From positions 3,012,408 to 3,076,407 of the forward strand of contig NC_043744.1 in the NCBI RefSeq assembly GCF_004337985.1: 64,000 nucleotides of DNA, in the 5' to 3' direction. This stretch comes from Pyricularia pennisetigena. Lineage: Eukaryota > Ascomycota > Sordariomycetes > Magnaporthales > Pyriculariaceae. The position numbers and the translations under genes were made by a program. The notes beneath the pieces are model-generated. The model made no database searches. It saw only the letters and a list, made by a program, of their open reading frames with translations, and was not told the DNA's origin. This document shows, one piece after another, positions 24,401 to 34,956 of the stretch (the stretch's first letter is position 1; each line of letters begins with the position of its first letter).

Positions 24401-27400
24401 TAGAGGAGTGAATTGGTATTGCAGGGCCTCAACGCCAGAATCCTGAAGAAGCTTTATTAGGTCGGTATTCCGCTTCAGGCCAGAAAGTTCTGCCCTGACG
24501 GGGATCGTGTTGAAGCACGGAGCGACGAGGTTTTCTACGCCGTCGATTGGTACGGATCTGCCGCTGATGACGTTTCCAAAGCAAACATCTGGGTCGTGCA
24601 AAATGATGCTGAGAGCCGTTGCCCATGATGCTTGACAAAGGGCTAAAAGTGAAAACCCGAGCTCCTTGACTCTATTGTTTGCCGTTTCCAACGAGACTTC
24701 CATCACGTGTGATGCAGCCCCGGGACGCTCTATGCTCTTGACGCTGGCGGGCAATGCCTTGGGAGTGAAGTTTGAGAACTGATGTTTCCAAAAGTCGTCT
24801 GTTGAGTCCGGAAGAGATAGAATTTCCCGCAAGAAGGGCTCATAAGAAGCTGGTGGCGGTGACAAAGATCCAGCTTGGATGAAATGTTCAACCTCAGAAA
24901 GGAGCGTCGTCATGGCGGTTCCATCATAAAGTGCGTGGTGACAGGTGAAGATCAAAGTGTTGGTCCCGTCATGACGACCTAGGCCAAGCGACACTGGTGG
25001 TTCAAAGGAGTCAAGGGGCGGCACAAGACCACCTGCCATAGCTTTGAGACAATCTTGGAGGCTTTCCCCATCGTTGAACACGTACCACTGAGGCTTCCAG
25101 CTTTTGAGGGCAACTTGCGCCATTGCATATCTCGAGGAGCTCGTGGTAAGGAAGCAGGTCCGCAGGATAGAATGCCTCTCTACCATGGTTTCCCAAGCAG
25201 ACCGCATCGTCTCTGGGTCTGCAGCTAGCTTGAATACCATTTGGTTCACATAAGACGCCCCCACATTGGCAGCTGTGGTCTGTGAGGCTGCAAGCATACC
25301 CTCTTGGAGAGATGTACATGGGAGGATGGCATCTATTTCGGTATGTTGACCAGCAGCGCTGGCTTGATGAGCCTTGAAGTTTTGCTCAATCTCTGAAAGT
25401 ACTTCTTTGTCAAAGAAATGGGTCTCGCTTTCAGTCCTGGTCGAAGCTGACTGTGCGGGGGAGGCTTCCAGGATCTGCCCAAGCCGGGCGACACATGAGC
25501 TTTTGAGGACCTGCGAGACGGGCACCGGGACACCCACGAGTTCTCGCAACTGTTTGGCCACTGATATCGCCGAGATGGAGTCCAGGCCCAGGCTTGGAAA
25601 CGGTGTCCAACGGCGAACCGCTGTCTGCTCGATTTGAAGAATAGTGGCAAGGATTCGGGAGATGGCTGTTTCAAGCTCCGACCACTGCTCCTCTGCTCCC
25701 TCTGTTGTATCACCAACAGCACTTAGTCGGCCTAGGCTGTCCTGGTCCAGCCGTGCAAGGGTGTCACGCAGTTTTGCCTTGTCAACTTTGCCAGAAGGGG
25801 TTGTCGGTATCACAGAGATGGGGATTAGGTAGTTTGGAACCATGTATGTGGGTAACCGAGAGCTCAAAAGATGGAAAAGTGCTCGATTATCGGCGGGAGG
25901 CTGTGTGGTCTCGGCATCGTCAAGGACGTGGTATGAGACCGAGTGTTTTGCTGCCTCCCGACTCGATGAAGGTACGTAAAACATGGCCAGCTGATCGGTC
26001 TTTTCTGTACCGCGCGAAATGACAATTGTGACGGCAGCATCGACGGCTTCAGACTCTCGCGCCACAGAATCGATTTCTTTGAGTTCAATTCTTTGCCCAC
26101 GGAGCTTGATCTGGTCGTCAACACGCCCACTGATCAACAGGGAGCCATCGGGCAGCATACGACCCAGGTCTCCGGACCTGTATAGCCGCCCATAATCGGG
26201 GTGGTCGACAAACTTCTCCCTGGTCAACTCCGGCATCCCCAGATAGCCTTGTACAACTTGATCGCCGCCAAAGCACAGCTCGCCGACAGAGCCGAGGGGG
26301 ACCAGGTCAATTCCCTTGCGATTGTCGTTACGCACGACGAATGATGATGTGTTCTCAAAGGCAAATCCGAGATGCTGAATAATGTCGCCAGCTTTCATCT
26401 TCTTGACAGTGCAGATGTTTGTTGTCTCGGATGGGCCATAGCCTTGGTAGAGAATGCCAGCCCACTTGCAAGCCACAGCTTCCGTCATGGGCTCACCTGA
26501 AGTGACCAAAAACTCCACTCCGGGGATATTTTTGGGGTCGACAAGAGCCGCAACCGTGGGTGTCATGCTGAGATGTGTGACTCGGAGCTCCCGGATCGCA
26601 TTCTCAAGGTCGGCAAAGAGCGTGTCGTTTACCGCAGAGCACAAGCACATCCCCATCTTCCATGCATAAAAGATCTCAAACACCGAGACGTCGAACGCCT
26701 GGGAGCAAGACTGTAATAGTCTTCCGGGCTTGTCATTCCCCTCGCTCAGGGGGTATAACCTCGACAGAACATCAAGGTTGCTCATGATGTTGAGCTGGGT
26801 TACGCAGACACCCTTTGGTACGCCCGTACTTCCCGAAGTGTAAATTATATTCGCCACACGAGAGGCGTCAGGGGTGACATCGAGGTTTGAGCTCTGGAAT
26901 TGCACCAGGTCTTCTTCCTTGGATATGTCGAATAATTGACATGTCGTGTGTATGCCTCTCAAGCTGTGGATCGAAGATGCATCACAGAGACAGGCAGCTG
27001 CTTCTGAGTGACCCAAAATGGTTTCAATGCGTTGCAAAGGGGTAGACGGGAGAAGTGGCAGGTATGCACACCCCGCCTTGAGTATGGCCAGTATGCCTGC
27101 ATATAGCGAGATAGACTTCTCCATGATTATTGCCACCGTCATTCCGGGCATAACATTTGAGCCACGAAGAAGATGTGCAATCCTGTTTGCTTGGCTGTTT
27201 AGCTCTTGATAGGTCGCTGTATGGGCCTGAGTATCACCAGCGGCCGAAACAACGTCGGCAAAGCATACCGCAGGCATTTCGGGCGACTTGATTGCCGTCT
27301 CCTCAACCATGCGAGCTAGGTCAGCACATCCTTGGTATGATGACGGGCTGATGTTGTGCCTTGAGGTCATTCCAGGAGGTACAGCATCGCGAAAGCATGT

Positions 27401-30400
27401 CAACGATGCGTCCGAGTTCTCGACCACGAAGTGGACCAAGCACCGAACTTGTTCCGCAAAAACAGATATGTATTCATCCTGAACTGCATTCGTGTGATAG
27501 GTGACCCGGAGCAAAAAGTCAGAAGACCGAGGCTCAACCTCAAAGAGTAGCTTTGTCTCTAAATAATCTTGATGTGCGACCTGCCTGACGCATGAAGTCG
27601 CACTATCGTGCGACGTGCTGACAAGTGACTCTTGGTAAACAAAGAGTAAATCGTACAGAGATTGAGACGGCAACAAGCCCGCAGCCTTTCTGATTTCGGC
27701 AAGCGGCAAGACTGAGTGAGGGAGCATTGCGCGGTTGGTGGCTTGGAGATATCCCAAGAGCTCTTTGACCGTGCGAACATCAGACAGTTTCGTCCTTGTC
27801 GGGACTGAAGCCAAACAGGGGCCCATGATGTCTTCGACCCCGGAAACTGGCAGAGTGCGGCCCGAGGTCACTGTTCCTATCACTACATCGCTGCTACCGA
27901 TGATGAGGCTCCAAACCCAGATTATGCAGGCTTCAAACATGATCTGACTGCCTATTTCAAGGTCTCTAGCCAGATTCTTGAGCCGATCGGGGTCGACATC
28001 TATCGTGAAAGTGTCTGATTTCGTCCTGGATAGCCCAGAACGTCGAGATGTAACGAGAACAGGGAATGCAGTCGGCTGATATCCCAAGAGGTGCCCTGCC
28101 CAAAATTGCCTGGCATTATCTTTGGCGATGTTGTAAGCGGGCGAGTTGTAGTATTTGACAACGGAGCTGAATTGACGAGGGGGTTGCAGCTCGTTCCCTT
28201 GAAGAGCAAGGTTGAGATCGCGGATAAATATATCCATAGACCACCCATCATATAAAGCATGATGTAATTTGATGGTAAGCCGGAGGGAACTGTCTTGCTG
28301 CCGTATTGTGTAAACAACGGAGGATGGCAAATCTTCTCCAGAGGGTATTGTAAGTGTCGCCTCATCCGCGCCTTCATTGGAACACTCAAGATTTTGCCAT
28401 ATAATCTGCAAGAACCGGCCCTTTGCGGATTGGGCAAATCCCGTTCGGAGTATCTCATTGGCTTGCGCCAGCCTTTGAACAGCTTTCACGAGATCTTGGG
28501 TGCTGCGCTGTCCAGAGATGTCCAATTCGACCCAGTTGCAGTAGGAATCAGGATTCCGTGCTGTCTCTGCAAGCATGGACTCCTGTATAGGCGTGCAGCA
28601 AATGACTTGTTGAATTTGGTTAGCTTCGTGCTGGACGAGCCAGGGGATTTCTGGTATTGGGCGAGATATGTCGATCTGGCTCTCGGTGGACCAACTTTCA
28701 GAAGCTGCTATTTCTTGCCTGTTGCCTGGGAGCTCCACGACGAGTTGCGACAAGTGCCTGATTGATCTTGACTGCAGTACATCAAGAGTGTCGACGTGGA
28801 AACCTGCCTCTCTGATCTTTGATGCGAGCTTTATAGCAACCAGGGAGTCCAAACCAGCCGAAGCCAGACCAAGGGAAGGCTCGACAGCAACTCCAAGACT
28901 TTCTTCAGCTAGTTGGCAAAGCCTTTGCTCGGTAGGGCTTTGGTACTGAGGGGTAGTCGCAACAGCTTGTGCTTGCTTCCTTTGTCGTTCGTAAGCGGCC
29001 ACCATGCCCTTGCGGTCTACCTTGCCCGAGGGAAGCCGGAGAAATTTTTCCAGCACCAAGACTTCGTTGGGGACCATGAACTTGGGAAGCCAAGTCTCGC
29101 ATGCTTTGATGATTTCTGATTCGATGGAAGTACGGTCTTCCCCATCAACCAGATCAACATGGCAGAATGCGACGAGAATGCTGCCATTGACGACGGCCGC
29201 AACTGCGCCATGACAGCCTTCAACGCGGAGGATGGCAGCCTCGACTTCGCCAAGCTCCATTCGCTGACCGCGCAACTTGACCTGGCCATCCGAGATGCGA
29301 CCGAGGCATTCAAGAAGTCCATCGGCGCGAAGGCGGGCTTTGTCGCCAGTACGGTAGAGTCTCCCATATGTTTTCGAGTCGATGAAGGCAGACGCAGTCT
29401 GCTCGGGGCGGTTGAGGTAGCCTTCAGCCAGCTGATACCCGCCTACAACTAGCTCGCCAATCTCACCCACTGGAAGAATAGTCGGGTCTTTGGCGGTACC
29501 ATTAGGAAGCTGGTTGGTCCCGCTATCTTCTGATGGTATGGCAACAATAAAGGCTGAAACCGCCGAAAGCGGAAAGCCGATGCAGTTCACGGACATATCA
29601 GACTTGACTGCTGGTTGAAGAGTGCTGTGGGCATGTCAGTAATGTCGTGCGTCTTGGTAAGGGCATAAGTGGACTCACCAGTGTATGCTCGCCTCTGTTG
29701 GTCCATACATGGCCCAAAGAATGCTATCCTGTTGTCCCTCTCCGCTCCCCCCAAACTCCTGCACCACGGGGCCGGTCAACATCTCACCAATTGTGAGAAG
29801 AAGTTTGAGACCAGGCGCGTTCTCCCTCTTTCTCAGCAAACTCCCTGCAACCGTCGGTGTGAGCTCGCATGCATCTACATTCATCTGGCGCAAGACGGCA
29901 GGTAGATCGTCGAGCATAAGGCGTCTGTCGCAGCTGACTAGTGTGACTCCACGGAATAGCGGGAAGAAAATCTCAAAGACGGACACGTCAAAGGTTGGGG
30001 CTGCGAATTGAAGAAAGCGGCGAAAAGGCGGAATGTGTTCGTCATGGGCAAGAAGGCTCTGAGTGGCGGCGGCGTGCGAGACGCCGACACCTTTGGGCGT
30101 TCCAGTGGACCCGGATGTGTACATAACGTAGGCCAGGTCTGAGGGGACAGCGGCTCTATGTATTAAGGAATCGCTGTGGTCACACCCATTGTCTAAAGAG
30201 GAGTCGGCCCAAGCTGGACCGAGCCCAATGACTTTGACATCATTATGCTCCTCTGAAAAGATGTTTGCAAGGGCCTGCGATGTTATGACAACCCGAGCAG
30301 ATACATCCTCCAAGATGAATCGAACTCTTTCTGTTGGGGCGTCCAGGTTAAGAGGGCAGAACGCTCCGCCGGCTTTCAGGATAGCCAACAAGGCAATGTA

Positions 30401-30709
30401 GAGCTCCGGGCTCTGCGGTAGCAAGACGGGAACAATGAGCTGCTTGGTTGCTAGTGTATCGCCGGCCGCTGCAGCAGTTATGCGAGCTGCAAGCAGGTTT
30501 GACTTTTGGTGAAGACTGTCGTATGACAATTGAGTAGCCCCTTGTGCACCCGTGTAATGATGTATTGCAGAGGCATCATCGTGGCGTGCTACCGCAGATA
30601 TCAGATTGTGTAACAGCGAAGGTCCCGCCAACCGTTTTGGTGCAGGATTCAGAATGGACAAACTTGGCTCTCTGCTAGCCGAATGCCAATCGTCGGTTGG
30701 TACATCCAT
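15405..30709 (-). CDS. sidC: Ferrichrome-type siderophore NRPS (SidC/Ssm1-like)
   Basis: This non-ribosomal peptide synthetase should build an intracellular ferrichrome such as ferricrocin: a cyclic hexapeptide of three N5-acyl-N5-hydroxyornithines and three small amino acids. Exons 30709-29679, 29624-15665 and 15557-15405 join in frame (donors GTGAGT and GTAGGG; acceptors CCACAG and CTTAG) to about 5047 residues. Order read from motifs, with rough positions: A1 30-570, T1 603, C1 802, A2 1105-1650, T2 1693, C2 1907, T3 2265, C3 2476, A3 2785-3310, T4 3360, C4 3571, T5 3918, C5 4138, T6 4517, C6 4726. All three A domains keep the TSG(S/T)TG, YGP(T/S)E and Y(R)(T/S)GD motifs, and all six carriers keep the (L/I)DS serine. 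C1 and C2 have HHALYDG; C3 to C6 deviate. Three A domains with extra T-C pairs is the family's type II layout, and in relatives A3 selects acyl-hydroxyornithine. The start has a good GCCATGG context. The 13,960-bp central exon has no stop. Confidence 0.97.
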
Positions 30710-31362
30710 GGCTCAGGTCTGAATGTAGCAAAGAGGCACCACAAGAGGTTTGGAACAATTAGGCGGTTCTTGCGGCGGGTCAAAGAACAAGTTTAAGAAG
30801 CTTCCAGCAACTTCAATATACCAGAATAGAAGTGTCTATTCTCAGGATCTCTTCAAGATTACGCTCGAGATGTGCAGTAGGTGTCGAGTGCGTCAAGGAT
30901 CCCGAGATTTCTGAAGCGTATGAGATCTTGTATAGAATGCAATATCTATACGGGGCTTCCGGACAGAATGTATGCAAAAGGCAGCAAGGCAACTGGATGC
31001 ACCGTTGTACCTGGATACTGACGATATACTGCGATGGCTGCAACATAGATCGAGTGCCTCATCCACAGCGCGCCCAGACCTGTCAGTCCGCCTCGGTTTC
31101 CCGTTTCGGGCAGGCGCGCAGAAAGAGAGGAGACAAATAGCCAAAGGACCATGGAACGACTGCTATGGACGGGCTTAGCCGGGCGAATATGCGTTTGATT
31201 TCCCCGTGGAGCCCTGAGATTTCAACCAGTTAGCATCAGTGCAAGAAGGAACATGTTCCGTAACACATGCGCTGGGATTGGCGGGAGCTTGTGGGAAGGG
31301 GGGACGCAACATGATGGCAGGGGTCTCGGGCAGTGGTCAGCGGGCAAATGGCGTTGCGGGGA

Positions 31363-31368
31363 TTATCA
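31363..31368 (-). promoter_or_regulatory. Candidate GATA-factor site (TGATAA), NRPS upstream region
   Basis: TGATAA on the minus strand matches the HGATAR core, about 650 bp upstream of the NRPS start codon. Fungal iron regulators of the SreA/SRE/Urbs1 type bind HGATAR within ATCWGATAA; here only the core matches. Such short motifs are frequent, so this is weak evidence. Confidence 0.3.
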
Positions 31369-31669
31369 ATCTGGTGGCTTGGGGTGGGAGCAACTTGGGA
31401 TTCTGCAGCCATGTCAAACATCAACGGTCATATCATCACTTGATGCTTTTACTAAGACCATTTGGTTGGTCCCCATTTATTTCTGGAGTTTAGTACCCGA
31501 GATGAACCTGGTTCCAAAATACTAAATCAATGGATGGTAGTTGCTTTGACGAGGTGCAGTGGTCCGTCGCATGTTGCCTCTGGTATGGATACTTGCCTGA
31601 GCATTCGGCGCATGAAGCCGCCTGTTTTCTTTTTGAGGATTTTGGAACGTGCTGTTATCCTTGAACGGG

Positions 31670-31676
31670 CAGATAA
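31670..31676 (+). promoter_or_regulatory. Candidate iron-GATA site (CAGATAA), NRPS upstream region
   Basis: CAGATAA fits the last seven bases of ATCWGATAA, about 960 bp upstream of the NRPS start codon. Together with the 31363 site it is consistent with iron repression of the NRPS by a SreA-like GATA factor, but distance and motif length keep confidence low. Confidence 0.35.
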
Positions 31677-32373
31677 CGGGGTGGAGGGAGGAAGGGCTCG
31701 GTTTGTACAGCTCAGGCAAATCATGGTGGATTGGGTGAGTGAGGGGCATTGGGACCAGGCAATCAGTGCGGCAGGGTGCCCGGGTAGGTGTCTGCAGTGA
31801 CACTCTCCCAAGATCAAAACCAAACAAGATAGAATAAAAAGGCTCAATCGCTTCAATCAGCGTTGCCTGCCGCGAGAGACCACACCCCCGCGAATGGTTG
31901 CGTGAATGATCACATGGGAATGGAGGTTGAACACTAGCTCAAAACAGTTTCTTGTGGGAGTGTTGGCATCATATGATGCATGATGGAGGAGGGGTGGGAA
32001 AAGCTCGTCATCTGGAAGCTTTGGGAATCGACGCACTAGAGATCGGTGCTAGGAAAATATGGGGAGCATTCAAGTAAAAAAATATATATATGTATGTGTA
32101 TATATATAAAATAGCGTATAGGATGCGTCGATACGGATTGATGCAACCGGCGACGTAAGGACCCTGGCGATCTGCAGGTCGTGTTCAGCGTGGCTTGTTC
32201 GTGAAGTACATGAGAACTGCTTACCAGGAACACACGGTCTGGCAGGATTTGCATTGTAAACGCACCTAGGTTGCGCTGCATATAGAGTTTTAGCTCGGCT
32301 GCATAACATCGTGCATCTCATATTATGCAGCGATCTTGGTGCTGCCGCCTTCAAGCGATTGCGGCCTTTTTTT

Positions 32374-32393
32374 TCTCTCTCTCTCTCTCTCTC
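32374..32393. repeat. CT dinucleotide microsatellite
   Basis: About ten CT units follow a T-run and precede further T-rich sequence, in the intergenic region between the NRPS and the Cys-rich gene. It is a pyrimidine tract with no obvious coding role. Confidence 0.85.
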
Positions 32394-33341
32394 CTGTTCT
32401 TTTCTCCTTTTTTTTTTCTCAATTTTTTTTTTCTCTGGTGATGTTACGTTGGCAGGAACCCCACCTGCGAGTCGTAACGGCAGTGGTGTCGTCATCACCG
32501 AGGCCCATTTTTTTTTTTCGGGGCTTCTGGGCGGTTATGCAAGGCGATTATTGGCGCGTAATTCATCTGCTGCGTGGAAAATCCATGGTTGCGAACGAAT
32601 GGCTCCAGCCATATTGGGCAAGAGCCTGCTTGCAAGGTACGAGGGGATTCTATTACCAAGTATAGAATATTAATTGCTGGCAACTTGTGCTTATGACTAG
32701 ACTATTCTAGGACTATGTCCGTGAGAGTGCTTGTTTTTACTCTGTAAGAGAGGACAGAAATCTTGGTAACCAAACATTTTAAATGGTTTCTCTCATGTTA
32801 TTGTGCGTACTCTCAAGTAAGGGCGTCTGGTACTAGTAACTCAAGACTACTCAGGCATGAGATTGCGTATTATGGAAACCTTGGCATATAGCCCAAATAT
32901 GTTAATTTGCTTGCAGGAAATGATCAGCTCAAGAAAACACCTTAAGGGTCTTGACCTCGAATGGTCCTCGGTGACTTTTCCCCTTTTACCGAGCCAAGCA
33001 CAAACAAAGGGGCTTTACTGTTCAAGTGAATATAGTTGGCAATGACATGGCTCTCAGCAGTTGCTCAGAGGCTGAGGTATCGCATCTTGAACCTGCAAAT
33101 CGTCACAGTTAATGGAGTTAACCCATATCGTTAGAAGAAAGGAAAAGAAGTTATACGATGAAACCACTTACTCACTCACAGAAGTCGTTATATAAACTGA
33201 AACCTCTGGTTCCTCCGTAGATGAAGCCTTTACAGTTGCGATTAACCATCACGTTCCAGCCTTGTTCCCGAATCCAGATCGCACACAAAGGATCGAGATA
33301 GAGAAGTTTATCCTCCACCAACCCAACCAACCAAGAACACA

Positions 33342-33927
33342 ATGTGCATCAAAATAACAAGCGTATACGCATGCACCCACCCGATGTCAGAGTCCTCATG
33401 GGAGCCCGCCAACGTCCTCGACTGCCCAGCGGCCGCCCGGAGTCGCGTGCTAAACAGAGACGGCACCGTCCAGCGCTGCGGTGCCGGCCGGGGCAACTAC
33501 GAGAACTTTTACGTATACCGTGCCACCTGCGACGACTGCTGGTCGACCCAGTGGCTGATCTATCACGGCTGGCTCTGCTGCCAGTGCATTAACGAGATGG
33601 AGCCGAACGCCACCAAGTGCGCGAGCGAGACCTGCGGCCACGAGGTCTGCGATGAATGCCACGCGCGATACGACTGCGACTGTTCCAACTGCGGAGCCGA
33701 GATAAATCAGGACGAGAATTGGTGTACGGCCTGTGGCTTCCTTGCTGGTAAAGTTTACACAGCCTGTTATGATTTGAGAGTAAAAAAGAAAATGTGGCAG
33801 AGTAACAAGAGTGAAGAAGCTAATTTGCTTTCTCTTGTTTTCGCGTCTTGTAGTTCCGCCGCATCCGTCCCTTTGCCATAACCACCCTATCGTTACTTCA
33901 CAATATTTCAGATCGCAGGAGGCCTGA
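33342..33927 (+). CDS. Small Cys-rich zinc-ribbon-like protein inside the siderophore locus
   Basis: About 159 residues if one intron is removed: exon 1 33342-33747 ends at GTAAAG, exon 2 33854-33927 follows CTTGTAG. Unspliced, the frame ends at 33881 (179 residues). The start has a good ACACAATG context. From residue 46 on, cysteines are paired: C63-x2-C66, a CCxC at 79-82, C93, C98, H100, C103-x2-C106, C112-x-C114-x2-C117 and C128-x2-C131. The WxCCQC block followed by CGHxxCxxC is typical of widespread small fungal proteins that probably bind zinc through ribbon or knuckle folds; their function is unknown to me. No signal peptide or membrane segment is seen. It is the only gene between the NRPS and sidA and shares upstream DNA with the NRPS. 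A role in iron handling is only a guess from position. Confidence 0.72.
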
Positions 33928-34956
33928 GTCTTCCAGCCTAGGTCTAATACGTGAATGCCAAGGTAAACCCGGTGAGTCAGCCATGAAAAAAGAAAAAAAA
34001 GAAAAAAAAAAAAAAAAAAACAGATCCGCAAGCCGGACTTGGTATGTTTGGTTCGTTTCCCCATCTGCAATCCCGCTTAAGCTTGAAAGCTGCCAAAATC
34101 TCTCATCCTGAGACCCATGCTACTTCACAAACCTTCCCTGGATAACGTAACTCCACAGGTGGGGAATGGGGGACTATACAAGGACAAGTCAGTATCTGGA
34201 TGCCGCTCCGCCCTTTATGATGGCGTTTCATGATGCACCCACAAAACATCTACATCGCAGGGGCAGAGTATAGATGATCAACCTCTACAAAGGTCTAATA
34301 TGCGACTTTGTTTAGCCGCCCAGTGCATTCCTCGGTGAACTTGGTTTAAACTTGCACTCGCTACGTTCGCACCACTTTCTCTTCCGTAAAATTCGCGTAA
34401 CTGATTAAATAGGCGGAATACCGGCCCGCGGTATCATTTATCGCTCAAACAAAAAGCCTGCCTCTTGGCGAACCTGCACCCCTCATCTCGACAACCAGTC
34501 TCAATAACGCCGATTCGGCAGAACGCGGTAGAGAGCGAGCCCCTGGAAAGGTTTTGGGGTGACACAAAAGCATGACCTACATCCAGATCTCCCCGATGAG
34601 CCCCCGCTAGTGTTATTAGGACCGCATGACCTTGCGTGTATTCCTGAAAGACAAGTATGCAGCGACCAGCGACAACTTGACTATAGGCTTATTGATCGAT
34701 TTCCTTGACAACGACACAGTGAAGTTGCATCCCAAAGATATGCCTTGCCAAACTGCAACTGGCTTTAAAATCTAAACTGTAATATGCAATATATTTGAAA
34801 TGCAGAAGCGCTGACTCGTTCATGGTACCGTACCTTTGACAATCCCCATTTTTTAAAAAAACAGAAAAAAAAAAAATTCGACAAATGTGTCCAACCACCA
34901 AGGCTGCCGAGCCTATTTTGGCTTCGTACAGCCCCCTCGTCGCGCCATGTCCTATC
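33928..34956. other. Intergenic region, no gene recognised
   Basis: About 1 kb between the Cys-rich gene and the 3' end of sidA (convergent). It contains an A-rich run (33987-34020) and a shorter one near 34855. No coding potential seen. Confidence 0.55.

Larger units (their letters stand above)
30710..33341. other. Intergenic region upstream of the NRPS, GATA motifs, no gene seen
   Basis: These 2.6 kb separate the start of the NRPS (minus) from that of the Cys-rich gene (plus), so they are a shared upstream region. They contain HGATAR-type sites (31363-31368 and 31670-31676), ATTGG (reverse CCAAT) boxes near 31277 and 31724, a CT microsatellite near 32374 and an AT/GT-rich stretch near 32080. 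Open frames here look random. Confidence 0.55.
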
